A stretch of 64,000 nucleotides of DNA from Rhodanobacteraceae bacterium. Lineage in GTDB: Bacteria; Pseudomonadota; Gammaproteobacteria; Xanthomonadales; Rhodanobacteraceae. The position numbers and the translations under genes are program-made. This document shows, piece by piece, positions 27,443 through 36,817 of this stretch. The DNA is taken from assembly GCA_030167125.1 (NCBI GenBank), contig CP126531.1:930001-994000 (forward strand), given 5' to 3'. Every line of letters begins with the position of its first letter. The stretch's first letter is position 1. Under the pieces are notes generated by a model. The model did no database searches and was not told the DNA's origin. It was given only the letters and a program-made list of their open reading frames with translations.

Positions 27443-27661
27443 TCAGAGAGATTTCCGGAATTCTTCGGCGCTTATACCGGCCTGCTTAAGGATGGCCGCG
27501 AGCGTTCCTCTCTTGAGTTCCCGGTGCAGTGGAACGACACAGCCGCTGGTGGCCCGTCGCATAACGACGTGACTGCCTTTCTGGCGTAGTTTTTCGAGGC
27601 CGAGTTTTTCAAGGGCACGAACGGCTTCCGCACCGGAAACCGGCGGAAGGCTAGGCGGCAT
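27443..27661 (-). CDS. hicA: HicA-family mRNA interferase toxin
   Basis: A 72-residue double-stranded-RNA-binding-fold protein. The catalytic histidine lies in QKGSHVVMRR (His31), and the family pattern VVPLHRELKRGTLAAILKQA follows. HicA toxins cleave mRNA during stress and are bound by HicB. The gene starts 11 bases inside the upstream hicB, so the antitoxin is made first. It is slightly longer at the N-terminus (MPPSLPPVSG) than many HicA proteins. Confidence 0.88.
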   Translation of the reverse strand: MPPSLPPVSGAEAVRALEKLGLEKLRQKGSHVVMRRATSGCVVPLHRELKRGTLAAILKQAGISAEEFRKSL

Positions 27662-27881
27662 GCGCCACCACCTCGAAGGTGGTCAGTAGCGGCTTGCCAT
27701 GGAGCTTTAGCGGAAACTCTTCGAGGTAAAGCTCCGTCGCTTCGCGCAGATTGGCGAGAGCATCCTCGACCGATTCACCTTGCGTGGCGGTTCCGGTTTC
27801 AGGGTTGATCGCGACGAAGCCGCCTTCCTCGGCGGGGATCAGGACGGCGGTGAGTTGCATGACAGCAGGTTCGGTAGCCAT
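27651..27881 (-). CDS. hicB: HicB-family antitoxin
   Basis: A 76-residue HicB partial-RNase-H-fold protein: AVLIPAEEGGFVAINPETGT, ATQGESVEDALANLREATEL, YLEEFPL. It lacks the C-terminal DNA-binding domain seen in longer HicB antitoxins, so autoregulation would need another factor or a complex. With the ATG at 27881 the codon lies six bases after a TATACT -10 (27888-27893), which would give a leaderless message. An in-frame ATG at 27860 (MQLTAVLIP) is an alternative. Forms a toxin-antitoxin pair with the overlapping hicA. Confidence 0.87.
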   Translation of the reverse strand: MATEPAVMQLTAVLIPAEEGGFVAINPETGTATQGESVEDALANLREATELYLEEFPLKLHGKPLLTTFEVVAHAA

Positions 27882-27913
27882 GCTGCGAGTATAACTTCAG
27901 ATGTGCGCCGGCA

Positions 27914-30370
27914 TCAGCTTGCGGGTAACAACGTCAGGCGATATTTCGCAGGCCCCGGCAGCAGCGGCGCCGGCTTGCCATGCACCCACGCTTCGTGGCC
28001 CTTGCCGAACCACGGCGAGAGCGGGTTGTCGGATTGCCCGGCCGGCATTTCCAGGATGCCGTGCGCCTCGTCGCCCGGTTGCACGTCCAGGCGCATCGAT
28101 GCGCCGAACGCCGGATGCAGCACGCGTGGCATGTTGTTGTCGCCCGCCAGTTGGTCGGGCGGCATGTCGAAGAATCCGCGCAGCCATCCCGGCAATGCCA
28201 CCGACAATGGATCGTCGATCTTCGCGGTGTTGTATCGGCCCCAGGTCTTGTCCGCCAATGGTCCGGGCAATGCCGCCAATTCTTCGGCCACTTGCTTGGC
28301 AGAATCGGCGAGCAGCGCGTCCCAACTTTTGTACTTCGGGTCGAGCAGCCACGCTGGCTTTTGCGTCACCAGCGTCCACACGGCGTATTCGCCGACCTGG
28401 GGCGTGGGCCATTCGAAATCCTTCCATTTCGCGGTGGCGCGCGCGGTGAACGGCGCCAGCGCGTTTTCGCGCGTCTTCAGGCGGAACATGCGGACGATCC
28501 GATAGCCGACACTGCTGGTGGCGGCGCGTGCCTGCCAGTCCTGCACGAAAGGTTTGAGTGCGGTCAGTCGAGTGCAGGATGCACTCGTCCCGGCAAGCAC
28601 AGGGACGTGCGACGAGCTGGGATCGCGTTTGTCACAGTGTGATTCATCCAGCACGCCCAGCAACAACTGCTGCCAGCGCTCGAGGAACAGCGCGCGGTCG
28701 TCGAGCTGGATGTCCAGCATGTCACGCGTGGTGAAGTGATTGCGCGCCTGCAATCCATCGCGGACCTGCTGCGCGCGCGCGCCGAGGTCGTAGCCGCCGT
28801 CGCCGATCAGCGTCAGCGCGTCACCGGAAGCGATACGCTGGTTGGCGGTCCAGATGCGCGAACCGGGTGGATTCATGATGCGCGGATCCTGTGCGGACGT
28901 GGCGTAGCCCACCCAGCCCGTGCCGGGCTTCGTCCAGTCGGCCGGCACCGAAGGATCGAAGCCCGCGCGCACCGGGATCACGCTGCCCGCGATGCTCCAG
29001 CCGATGTTGCCGTGCGCGTCCGCGACCACCAGGTTCTGTGGCGGAATGCCGATGGTGGGCGCCAGCGCGAGTGCCTGGCCCACCGTGTCCATCGTTTCCA
29101 ACTTCATCAGGTTGAGGTTGACCGCGCGCGGATCCTGCGCGGTCCACGCGAGCGCCAGCGGCGTGCCGTCGGTGTCCTTGGCCATGATCGGACCCCAGAT
29201 CGTGTCCTCGACGGTGACGTGCGCATCCGGCGCGCCCTTCACGTGGATGGTTTCGTCGTGCCTGGCGATCGCGGCCCAGCCGTTCGGCGTCTTGTATTGC
29301 GAAAGGTTCTTCGGGTTGCGGATCACGCGCACCCAATCCATCCAGTCGCCTTCGCTGTTGGTGAAACCCCAGGCGATGTGGCCGTTGCTGCCGATCACCA
29401 GCGCCGGGGCGCCGGGCAGGGTGACGCCGTTCAACTCGATCAAGCGTTGCGGGTCGGCCGGGTCGGGGTAGCGCAGTCGTGCGCGGTACCAGATGTTCGG
29501 GACGCGCAAGCCCAGGTGCGGGTCGTTGGCGAGGATTGCGCCGCCGCCGGTCAGCGTGCCGCCCACCGCGAAGCCGTTGCTGCCGATGCCGGTGTCGGCG
29601 CGATCGCTGGACGCGACCGCGCGAGCGCCGTCTGCGAGCGCGACCTTCGACGCTGTCGAGTGGCGCAGGTCGAACACGGAGGCGTCCGGCATCGGCACCG
29701 GCCCGGTCGCGCTGCCTTGCATCGGCGCTTCCCAGCGCGGCGAGGGCGACAGCAGGAAATCCGCCAACGCCTTCGGCAGCACCGCGCGCATCCGCGCAAT
29801 GTCCAGTTCGCGCGTGTTGTCGCCATCCTGGTTGAGGTCGAAGGACATCGCGTCGATGGTCAGGATGGTGTCGGCATCGGTCCACGGCTGCGGCTTCTCG
29901 CCCAGCAGCAGGTATTGCCACGGGCGCACCGACAGACGCGCCAGCCCGGCATTGACGCCGGCCGTATAGGCGGCCATGAACTTGCGCTGGTTCGCGTTCA
30001 TCAGCGCGAGCTCGTGTTCCGCCAATGCGCGGAAACGATGCTGCCGATGACTTTCGTCGACCTTCAACGCCGCCTCGCCGACCAGTGCGGCCAGTTCACC
30101 CGCGGCCACGCGGCGCTGCAGGTCCATCTGGAAGAAGCGTTCCTGCCCGTGCGCGTAGCCGATCGCGTACGCGAGGTCGCGGCGGTTCTGCGCGGTGATG
30201 GTGGGAATGCCGTCGGCGTCGCGCACGATCGTCACCGGCGCCGACAAACCTTGCACGGTGACGTTGCCATTCGCCTGCGGACGGCTGCCCGCGAGCAACC
30301 GCCAGCCGATTGCCAGCACGATGACGATGATCACGATCAGCGCAAGTGCGATGCGTCGGAACCAGCGCAT
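27914..30370 (-). CDS. Penicillin acylase family protein (Ntn hydrolase)
   Basis: An 818-residue exported or membrane-anchored N-terminal-nucleophile hydrolase. A hydrophobic helix (residues 7-27) precedes the alpha region (VTIVRDADGIPTITAQNRRD, AIGYAHGQERFFQMD). Self-cleavage should occur before Ser264 in GIGSNGFAVGG, freeing the catalytic serine of the beta chain. Later motifs are LANDPHLGL, GSNGHIAWGFTNSEGDW and AGDNNMPRV. The family includes penicillin G, glutaryl and quorum-signal (acyl-homoserine lactone) acylases; the substrate cannot be assigned. The ATG at 30370 has AGGGA eight bases upstream. No obvious partner; a repeat pair lies upstream. Confidence 0.9.
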   Translation of the reverse strand: MRWFRRIALALIVIIVIVLAIGWRLLAGSRPQANGNVTVQGLSAPVTIVRDADGIPTITAQNRRDLAYAIGYAHGQERFFQMDLQRRVAAGELAALVGEAALKVDESHRQHRFRALAEHELALMNANQRKFMAAYTAGVNAGLARLSVRPWQYLLLGEKPQPWTDADTILTIDAMSFDLNQDGDNTRELDIARMRAVLPKALADFLLSPSPRWEAPMQGSATGPVPMPDASVFDLRHSTASKVALADGARAVASSDRADTGIGSNGFAVGGTLTGGGAILANDPHLGLRVPNIWYRARLRYPDPADPQRLIELNGVTLPGAPALVIGSNGHIAWGFTNSEGDWMDWVRVIRNPKNLSQYKTPNGWAAIARHDETIHVKGAPDAHVTVEDTIWGPIMAKDTDGTPLALAWTAQDPRAVNLNLMKLETMDTVGQALALAPTIGIPPQNLVVADAHGNIGWSIAGSVIPVRAGFDPSVPADWTKPGTGWVGYATSAQDPRIMNPPGSRIWTANQRIASGDALTLIGDGGYDLGARAQQVRDGLQARNHFTTRDMLDIQLDDRALFLERWQQLLLGVLDESHCDKRDPSSSHVPVLAGTSASCTRLTALKPFVQDWQARAATSSVGYRIVRMFRLKTRENALAPFTARATAKWKDFEWPTPQVGEYAVWTLVTQKPAWLLDPKYKSWDALLADSAKQVAEELAALPGPLADKTWGRYNTAKIDDPLSVALPGWLRGFFDMPPDQLAGDNNMPRVLHPAFGASMRLDVQPGDEAHGILEMPAGQSDNPLSPWFGKGHEAWVHGKPAPLLPGPAKYRLTLLPAS

Positions 30371-30458
30371 GGGGATTTCCCTGGATGACCGCGGCATTGT
30401 GAGGGTTGCGGCGACGCGCGCCAACCATGGGCGCATGTATGGGATCTTTGGCTTGGTT

Positions 30459-30560
30459 CGTCATTCCGGGGCCGCCGCAGATCTTTGCGGCGGAACCCGG
30501 AATCCAGTGGCTTTGCTCGTCAACTAAGGCACTGGATTCCCGCCTTCGCGGGAATGACGA
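30459..30560. repeat. Inverted pair of GTCATTCC...GGAATCCAGTG hairpin repeats
   Basis: One copy (30459-30510) has arms around a GGGCCGCCGCAGATCTTTGCGGCGGAACCC core. The second (30528-30560) is the short form with stem ATTCCCGC / GCGGGAAT, in the opposite orientation, 17 bases away. Two head-to-head copies make a BIME-like unit between the acylase and lplA genes. Same family as 7494-7525, 45881-45963 and 63629-63665. Confidence 0.82.
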
Positions 30561-30582
30561 GAATATGGATAGGTCGGAATCC

Positions 30583-31359
30583 TCATGGCACGATACCTGT
30601 CCACGTATTGGTCGAAAACTTCGACAAGGCCAGCGCCTGCGCGCGTTCGAGTTCCGCGTCTTCCAGCTTGCCGAATCCGAGTCCGTGCAGGCTGCGGAAC
30701 GTTGCGATCATGCGGTCGATGATTTCCGCGCGCGGCAGGCCGGTCTGGCTGCGCAGCGGATCGACGCGCTTGGCGGCGCTTTGCGTTGCCTTGTCGGAGA
30801 GCTTTTCGCGTCCGATGCGCAGGATGTCGAGCATCTTCGTGGTGTCGATGTCATACGCCATCGTGACGTGGTGCAGCACCGCGCCGCCACGGCGGGTTTG
30901 TGCGGCGCCGGCGATCTTGCCGGCCGGCGAGGCGATATCGTTGAGCGGCTGGTACCACGCGTCGATGCCCAATCCCTGCAATGCATCGATCACCCAGGCA
31001 TCCATGAATTCGTAGGATTCCTGGAAGCTCATGCCCGCGACCAACGATTCCGGCGCGTACAGCGAATAGGTGATGGTGTTGCCCGGCTCGATGAACATCG
31101 CGCCGCCGCCGCTGATGCGACGCACGACTTCGATGCCGTGCCGTTCCGCGGCGGCGGCGTCCACTTCGTTGCGCAACGACTGGAAGCGCCCGATCACCAC
31201 GCACGATGCCGACCACTCCCACACGCGCAGCGTCGGCGGCCGGCGGCGCGCCGCGACTTCGTCGGTCAGCACTTCGTCCAGCGCCATGTGCAGCGCAGGC
31301 GGCTGCGGCGCCGTGTGCACCAGACGCCACTTGTAGTCGCTCCAGTCGGTGCGGATCAC
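30583..31359 (-). CDS. Lipoate--protein ligase, catalytic (LplA) subunit-like
   Basis: A 258-residue biotin/lipoyl-ligase-fold protein: ALHMALDEVLTDEVAARRRP, LRVWEWSASCVVIGRFQSL, VVRRISGGGAMFIEPGNTI and the catalytic-lysine segment GKIAGAAQTRRGGAVLHHVTM. It should activate lipoate with ATP and attach it to lipoyl domains, or act as an octanoyl transferase. It has no C-terminal accessory domain of its own. That domain appears to be the product of the preceding gene, which overlaps it by four bases (ATGA). This split arrangement resembles the two-protein LplA/LplB ligase known from Thermoplasma. Confidence 0.85.
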   Translation of the reverse strand: MIRTDWSDYKWRLVHTAPQPPALHMALDEVLTDEVAARRRPPTLRVWEWSASCVVIGRFQSLRNEVDAAAAERHGIEVVRRISGGGAMFIEPGNTITYSLYAPESLVAGMSFQESYEFMDAWVIDALQGLGIDAWYQPLNDIASPAGKIAGAAQTRRGGAVLHHVTMAYDIDTTKMLDILRIGREKLSDKATQSAAKRVDPLRSQTGLPRAEIIDRMIATFRSLHGLGFGKLEDAELERAQALALSKFSTNTWTGIVP

Positions 31360-31640
31360 GCGGGCGACTCCAGCGCGCGTTGCACCGCCACCGCGATGGC
31401 TTCCGGCGAAACGCCGTACATGCGCACGTTCGATCCGAGCGCGGCTTGCAGCACTTCGGCGAGACGCACGTTGCCGGCGTCGGCAGGCAAGCCTTCCAGC
31501 GCCACGTCGATCAGCGTGAGCGCGGAATCGGGTTCGAGGAAAAAATCACCGCTGATCCGCACGCGGGTCAGCTTGCCGTTGCGTACTTCGAGGTCCGCCA
31601 CGACCAGCTTGCCGCCGGGCATCTTGTATTCGCCGTGCAT
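31356..31640 (-). CDS. Lipoate--protein ligase accessory domain protein (LplB-like)
   Basis: A 94-residue protein starting MHGEYKMPGGKLVVADLEV, then GKLTRVRISGDFFLEPDSAL and LIDVALEGLP. This is the pattern of the C-terminal accessory domain of bacterial lipoate ligases (Lip_prot_lig_C), encoded as a separate gene. In the two-part ligase of Thermoplasma acidophilum the small subunit is needed for lipoyl-adenylate formation. The start at 31640 is preferred over 31679 because the family pattern begins there. It is translationally coupled to the lplA-like gene downstream. Confidence 0.8.
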   Translation of the reverse strand: MHGEYKMPGGKLVVADLEVRNGKLTRVRISGDFFLEPDSALTLIDVALEGLPADAGNVRLAEVLQAALGSNVRMYGVSPEAIAVAVQRALESPA

Positions 31641-31733
31641 GGTTTCGCTTCGTTCGTGCCATGCCGGTGGTGCCGGCATGGTGGCGAAGCTTAACGCGGC
31701 GATGCGCGCGATGTCTCGCGGCGGCGCTCGGGA

Positions 31734-32192
31734 TTACCAGTGCCGGCCGTCGAACCGGCTCTGGCCCACGCGGATCGACAAGCCGACGCTGCCGGTCGGG
31801 TGTTCGCAGTCGCCGAGATTTCTGGTCATGTCGACGGTGGCGGCCTGGTAATTGCCGCTCACGTGGTTGCCGGCCATCACGCCCATGCTGGCGCTGCCGT
31901 GCATCTGCGGCTGGTTGTAGGTGGCGTCGTCGCAGTGCTGCGCCGCGACGCGTTCGCCGCCGGTCGAAGCTGCGGGTCCACTGTGGTCGCCGTAATACAC
32001 GCCCGGCGGGCTGACCGGATTGCCGTAGCGATCGACCACGGACCGACTGGTCGGATGGTTCGAGGCGGTGCTCGCAGCGACGGGCAAATCGGTGGGCAGT
32101 TGCAGGTTCAGCGGCGGTTTCGCCGTCTGCGCCGACGCCGCGCCGGCCACGATGCAGGCGGCAAGCAATGCGGCATTGCGGATGGCATTCAT
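31734..32192 (-). CDS. Secreted protein of unknown function
   Basis: Not recognised. The 152 residues have a clear signal peptide (MNAIRNAALLAACIVAGAASA, cleaved before QTAKPP). The mature part is polar, with VDRYGNPVSPPGVYYGDH, two cysteines (AQHCDD and GDCEHP) that could form one disulfide, and a C-terminal GLSIRVGQSRFDGRHW. The protein is probably periplasmic. It lies alone between the lpl pair and parC, all on the minus strand. The start at 32192 was chosen for the signal peptide. Confidence 0.75.
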   Translation of the reverse strand: MNAIRNAALLAACIVAGAASAQTAKPPLNLQLPTDLPVAASTASNHPTSRSVVDRYGNPVSPPGVYYGDHSGPAASTGGERVAAQHCDDATYNQPQMHGSASMGVMAGNHVSGNYQAATVDMTRNLGDCEHPTGSVGLSIRVGQSRFDGRHW

Positions 32193-32281
32193 GGCGAAAC
32201 TCCGATCGGCATCATCTTCAAACGCGCGAGGGCAGCGGGCGTGCACGTGATTGGAGTTCGCGGATCGGCGCGAGTTCCCTG

Positions 32282-34525
32282 TCAGCCCGTCGTCTCGATC
32301 CGGTCCACCCGCCGCAAGCCGCGTGGCAGCAGGCCGCCGCGTTGCGCACGGCTGCCGCCGTATTCGACGAGGTCGGCCCACTTCAGGATCAGCTTGCGCT
32401 GGCCCGCGTACAGCGTAATCTCGCCTGAGCCTTCCGCGACTACCGCGACGCCGGCCACGCGTTCTTCGCCGGACTGCAGTTTCGCCTTCGGGATTTCGAT
32501 CAGCTTGTTGCCGCGGCCGCGATCGAGTTCCGGCAGGTCGGCCACCGAGAACATCAGCAGGTGCCCCTCCGTCGTGACCGCGACGATGCGGTCGCGCGCG
32601 GGATCGTTGACGTACGCGGGTGCGAGCACGCGCGCGTCGTCGTCCATATTGATGACCTGCTTGCCGGCCTTCTTGTTGGCGAGCAGGCCTTCGAAGCGCG
32701 TCAGGAAGCCGTAGCCGGCGTCGGTGGCGAGGATCAGTTTGGTCGCGTTGTCGCCGATTGCGACGGCGTCGAAACGCGCACCGGCTGCCGGCGTGAAACG
32801 CCCGGTCAAGGGTTCGCCGTTGCCGCGCGCGGACGGCAGCGTGTGCGCCGCCGTCGAATAGCTGCGTCCGGTCGAGTCGATGAACACCGCCTGCTGCGAA
32901 CTCTTGCCGCGCACGCTGGCGAGGTACTTGTCGCCCTCGCGATAGGACAATTCCGCGGCGTCCACATCGTGGCCCTTGGCCGCGCGCGCCCAGCCTTTTT
33001 CGCTCAAGACCACGGTCACGGGTTCGGACACCACCAGTTCGCTTTCGTCCAGCGCCTGTGCGGCCGCGCGTTCGACCAGCGGCGAACGGCGCGCGTCGCC
33101 ATATTTTTCGGCGTCGGCCTTCAGTTCCTGCTTGATCAGCGTCTTCAGGCGCGCCTTCGAATTCAGCGTCACTTCGATCTTCGCGCGTTCCTCTTCGAGT
33201 TCATCGCGCTCGGCGTTGAGCTTCATTTCCTCGAGCCGCGCCAGTTGCCGCAGCCTAGTCTCGAGGATGTAGTCGGCCTGTTCCTCGGACAGCTTGAAAC
33301 GCTTAATCAGCGCCGGCTTGGGCTCGTCCTCGTGGCGGACGATGCGGATCATTTCATCCAGATTGAGGAACGCGATGCGCAATCCTTCCAGCAGATGCAG
33401 GCGGCGTTCAACTTTTTCGAGGCGGTGTTGCAGGCGTCTGGTCACCGTGTCCGCGCGGAAGCGCAGCCACTCTTCCAGGATCTGCTTCAGCGTCTTGACC
33501 TGCGGGCGCCCGTCAAGCCCGATCATGTTGAGGTTGACGCGGAAACTCTTTTCGAGATCGGTGGTGGCGAACAGGTGTTGCATCATCGCGTCGGTGTCCA
33601 CGCGGTTCGAGCGCGGGATCAGCACCAGCCGCACCGGATTCTCGTGGTCGGATTCGTCGCGTAGGTCTTCCAGCATCGGCAGTTTTTTTGCGCGCATCTG
33701 GCCGGCGATTTGCTCGATCACCTTTGCGGGTGAGACCTGGTGCGGCAGCGCGGTCAGCACGATGTTGCCGCGCTCTTCCATGTATACCGCGCGGCAGCGC
33801 ACCGAACCGTTGCCGGTCGCGTACATGGCGCTAAGTTCGTTGCGCGGCGTGATGATTTCCGCGGCCGTCGGGAAATCAGGCGCCTTGATGTGCTCGCACA
33901 GGTCCGCGATGCTGGCCGACGGTTCGTCCAACAGACGGATGCACGCCGCCGCGACTTCGCGCAGGTTGTGCGGCGGAATGTCGGTGGCCATGCCGACCGC
34001 GATGCCGGTGGAGCCGTTCAACAACACATGCGGCATCCGCGCCGGCAGCCACGAGGGTTCCTCCAAGGTGCCGTCGAAGTTGGGCGCCCAGTCCACCGTG
34101 CCCATCGGTAGTTCGCTGAGCAGCAGTTCGGCGATCGGCGTGAGTCGCGACTCGGTGTAGCGCATCGCCGCGAACGACTTGGGATCGTCCGACGACCCGA
34201 AGTTGCCTTGGCCGTCGATCAGCGGATAGCGATACGAGAACGGCTGCGCCATCAGCACCATCGCCTCGTATACCGACGTGTCGCCATGCGGATGGAACTT
34301 GCCGATCACGTCGCCGACGGTGCGCGCGGACTTCTTTGGTTTCGCGGTGGCGGCGAGGCCCAGTTCGCTCATCGCGTACACGATGCGACGCTGCACCGGC
34401 TTCAGGCCGTCGCCGATGAAGGGCAGCGCGCGGTCCAGCACCACGTACATCGAATAGTCGAGGTAGGCGCGCTCGGCGTACTCGCGCAGCGGGATTTGTT
34501 CGAAGTTGGTTTGCAGCGAAGTCAT
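32282..34525 (-). CDS. parC: DNA topoisomerase IV subunit A
   Basis: ParC is the DNA-cutting subunit that decatenates daughter chromosomes together with ParE, which is not in this window. The 747-residue product has the N-terminal breakage-reunion domain with [16 protein letters not shown], the segment [20 protein letters not shown] where quinolone-resistance changes occur, and the catalytic tyrosine in [13 protein letters not shown] coiled-coil tower follows ([19 protein letters not shown]), then a degenerate C-terminal beta-pinwheel. The residues after HPHGD are Thr and Ser-Val-Tyr-Glu, close to wild type. The start is well placed and divergent from the PP2C gene. Confidence 0.96.
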   Translation of the reverse strand: MTSLQTNFEQIPLREYAERAYLDYSMYVVLDRALPFIGDGLKPVQRRIVYAMSELGLAATAKPKKSARTVGDVIGKFHPHGDTSVYEAMVLMAQPFSYRYPLIDGQGNFGSSDDPKSFAAMRYTESRLTPIAELLLSELPMGTVDWAPNFDGTLEEPSWLPARMPHVLLNGSTGIAVGMATDIPPHNLREVAAACIRLLDEPSASIADLCEHIKAPDFPTAAEIITPRNELSAMYATGNGSVRCRAVYMEERGNIVLTALPHQVSPAKVIEQIAGQMRAKKLPMLEDLRDESDHENPVRLVLIPRSNRVDTDAMMQHLFATTDLEKSFRVNLNMIGLDGRPQVKTLKQILEEWLRFRADTVTRRLQHRLEKVERRLHLLEGLRIAFLNLDEMIRIVRHEDEPKPALIKRFKLSEEQADYILETRLRQLARLEEMKLNAERDELEEERAKIEVTLNSKARLKTLIKQELKADAEKYGDARRSPLVERAAAQALDESELVVSEPVTVVLSEKGWARAAKGHDVDAAELSYREGDKYLASVRGKSSQQAVFIDSTGRSYSTAAHTLPSARGNGEPLTGRFTPAAGARFDAVAIGDNATKLILATDAGYGFLTRFEGLLANKKAGKQVINMDDDARVLAPAYVNDPARDRIVAVTTEGHLLMFSVADLPELDRGRGNKLIEIPKAKLQSGEERVAGVAVVAEGSGEITLYAGQRKLILKWADLVEYGGSRAQRGGLLPRGLRRVDRIETTG

Positions 34526-34795
34526 TGGCTATCCGTGGGCCGATCGGGCCGGGGCTTGGTTAGAATCGGGGAATTGTCGCGGGATGCGCGCCTCAATGCA
34601 CGCGTTGGGCTACGATCGTCGGCTGAACGTGCTTCCGAAAACCGCCATGGCCGTCGCGCAGCTTGCAGTGGCCCGATCTGCAAGAACATGTAATCGCCGC
34701 CGCGATCCACCGAATGATGCACTGAAAGAGCCGCGTCCGCGCCGGGCGCGGACGGCGTCGGCCGCATCAGTGGAAAACGGAACCGGAGAGCGACG

Positions 34796-35548
34796 GTGAT
34801 CGGCGACGCGACGGCATTCTCGAAAATCGGCGCGCGCCAGGCGAACGAGGACAGCTGCGCGTTCTGGTGGGCAGGCGACACGTTTTTCGCCGCGGTGGCG
34901 GACGGACTCGGCGGCATGGGCGGCGGCGGACACGCGTCGAATTTCGCCGTCGACTACATGAAAACCCACGCGGTGTGCCCGGACATCGGTTCCGCGGAAC
35001 TCGTCGAACTGGTGCGCGCGTGCCATCGCGGCCTGCACGCGTTGCAGCAGCAAAGCATCGAAGACCGTTCGATGGCGACCACCTTGGTCGTGATGGCCGT
35101 GCGCGGCGGCGAACTGGTGGCGGCGCATTGCGGCGATTCGCGGCTCTACGTGGTGGCGCGCGAGCACGTCGAGCAGTTGACCGAGGACCATTCCGAAGCG
35201 CAGCGCCTGTTCAACGAAGGGCGGCTCTCGGCGGCCGGTCTTGCCAATTACCCGCGCAAGTACATCCTCGAAAGTGCGGTCGGCATTCCGGGCCAGCCCG
35301 TTGTGCAGGAAATCCGTCGCAGTGTGAATGCCGGTGATTGGCTGGTGCTGGCGACCGACGGTGCATATGGCCTGCTGGAACCGTACGACTTCGCTGATAT
35401 CGCGCGGAATTCCCGCACGCCGCGGCAATTTTCCGACGCCTGCCTCGGGCTCGTCGAATCGCGCGAGCCGCGCGACAACTACACCATGGTCGTTGCGCGG
35501 ATGGACAGCAATCACCTGTCACACGCGTTGAAACGCGTTTTCCGCTGA
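34796..35548 (+). CDS. PP2C-family serine/threonine protein phosphatase
   Basis: A 250-residue Mg/Mn-dependent phosphatase. Metal-site motifs are GARQANEDS, FFAAVADGLGGMGGGGHAS, MATTLVVMAV, AAHCGDSRLYVV, GDWLVLATDGAYGLL and PRDNYTMVV. Related stand-alone proteins (PppA/Stp type) reverse Hanks-type kinase action, often with type VI secretion, but no kinase or secretion gene is nearby. The GTG at 34796 is taken as start because GGAG lies ten bases upstream. The 270-base gap to parC holds no firm promoter; a TAGAAT at 34561-34566 lacks a -35. Confidence 0.88.
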   Translation: MIGDATAFSKIGARQANEDSCAFWWAGDTFFAAVADGLGGMGGGGHASNFAVDYMKTHAVCPDIGSAELVELVRACHRGLHALQQQSIEDRSMATTLVVMAVRGGELVAAHCGDSRLYVVAREHVEQLTEDHSEAQRLFNEGRLSAAGLANYPRKYILESAVGIPGQPVVQEIRRSVNAGDWLVLATDGAYGLLEPYDFADIARNSRTPRQFSDACLGLVESREPRDNYTMVVARMDSNHLSHALKRVFR

Positions 35549-35647
35549 CCGACGGTGGCCGGTGCCGCATGATATTTCGCGTGACGCTCGCAATCGTGGG
35601 GATTCGAATCGACAGGGTGACGTGCACAGCTCCGGCGGCGATGGCGC

Positions 35648-36817
35648 TCAGCGCGGCACGCGATAGCCGCCGGGCACGCCGCGCGGCGACAGCGTGAGTT
35701 GCCACAGCTGGTCGCGGCGGGTGCGGAACGTGGCGGCGGAGCTGGAAAGGTAATAGCGCCACATGCGGCGGAAGCGTTCGTCGTAGCGCGGGTTGTTCGC
35801 GGACAGTTCCTGCCAGGCGGCATCGAAGTTGGCCAGCCACGCCATCAATGTCTTGTCGTAGTCGGCACCGAAGTTGTGCCAGTCTTCGACCACGAACAGG
35901 TTTTCCAGCGCGGGCGCGACTTGCGAGGCGGCCGGCACCATCGAATTCGGGAAGATGTATTTCTCGATCCATGGGTCGGGTCGCGACGGCGTGGAATTGA
36001 CGCCAATGCAATGCAGCACCGAAAGCCCGTCGTCCTTCAAGGTGCGCCGGCACACTTCGAAATACGTGCGGTAGTTCTTCCAGCCGACGTGCTCGAACAT
36101 GCCGATCGAATACACCGCGTCGAACTTCTCTTCGACGTCGCGGTAATCCTGCAGTCGGATTTCGACGGGCAGGCCCTTGCACAGTTCGCGTGCGAACTGC
36201 GCTTGCTGTTCCGACACGGTGACGCCGACGCCCGACACGCCGTAATTTTTGGCCGCGTATTTCAGCGCCTCGCCCCAGCCGCAGCCGATGTCGAGGATCT
36301 TCATGCCGGGTTTCAGTTGCAGCTTGCGGCAGACGAGGTCGAGCTTGGCTTCCTCGGCGTCGTCCAGATTGTTCGCGTTGGCCCAGTAGCCGCAGGAATA
36401 CACCAGCCGCTTGCCTAGCATTTTGGCGAACAGGTCGTTGCCGATGTCGTAGTGCGCCTTGCCGATCTTGAACGCCTTGCGGCCACGTTGCATGTTGATG
36501 AAGCGCGCGCGCAGGTGCGCGCGCAGCGCGTCGAAATTCTTCAGGTGTTCATCGAGGTGCGCGCCCAGCACGTGGTAGAAAAACTGGTCGAGCGAAGGCG
36601 TGTCCCACCAGCCGTCCATGTAGGCTTCGCCGAGTCCCAGCGATCCGTGCGCGAAGGCGCGCGCGAACACGCGCGGGTCGTGCACTTGCAGATCCCAGGC
36701 GCGATCGCCGTCGATGCGCACGTCCGCGTGCGCCAGCAGCTTCTGTGCCTTCTCGCGCAGGGCCAGGTCATGGCGCGACAGGTGCGCGGGTTCGGTATTG
36801 GTCGCTAAATCGTTCAT
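35648..36817 (-). CDS. cfa: Cyclopropane-fatty-acyl-phospholipid synthase
   Basis: Cfa adds a methylene bridge from S-adenosylmethionine across the double bond of membrane lipid chains, a stress adaptation. The 389-residue product has the N-terminal lipid-binding domain (HGSLGLGEAYMDGWWD), AHYDIGNDLFAKML, the SAM site ILDIGCGWGEALKYAA and YSIGMFEHVGWKNY. The ATG at 36817 has AAGGAGCG at ideal spacing and overlaps the MFS stop as TGATG. It is the last gene of the riboswitch-led crcB operon, so its expression probably rises with fluoride; that coupling is inferred. Confidence 0.94.
   Translation of the reverse strand: MNDLATNTEPAHLSRHDLALREKAQKLLAHADVRIDGDRAWDLQVHDPRVFARAFAHGSLGLGEAYMDGWWDTPSLDQFFYHVLGAHLDEHLKNFDALRAHLRARFINMQRGRKAFKIGKAHYDIGNDLFAKMLGKRLVYSCGYWANANNLDDAEEAKLDLVCRKLQLKPGMKILDIGCGWGEALKYAAKNYGVSGVGVTVSEQQAQFARELCKGLPVEIRLQDYRDVEEKFDAVYSIGMFEHVGWKNYRTYFEVCRRTLKDDGLSVLHCIGVNSTPSRPDPWIEKYIFPNSMVPAASQVAPALENLFVVEDWHNFGADYDKTLMAWLANFDAAWQELSANNPRYDERFRRMWRYYLSSSAATFRTRRDQLWQLTLSPRGVPGGYRVPR

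Noticed and set aside
35595..35625. GATTCGAATC resembling a tRNA T-loop
   Set aside because: The sequence is a chance palindrome; neither strand gives a paired T-stem, acceptor stem or anticodon arm around it.
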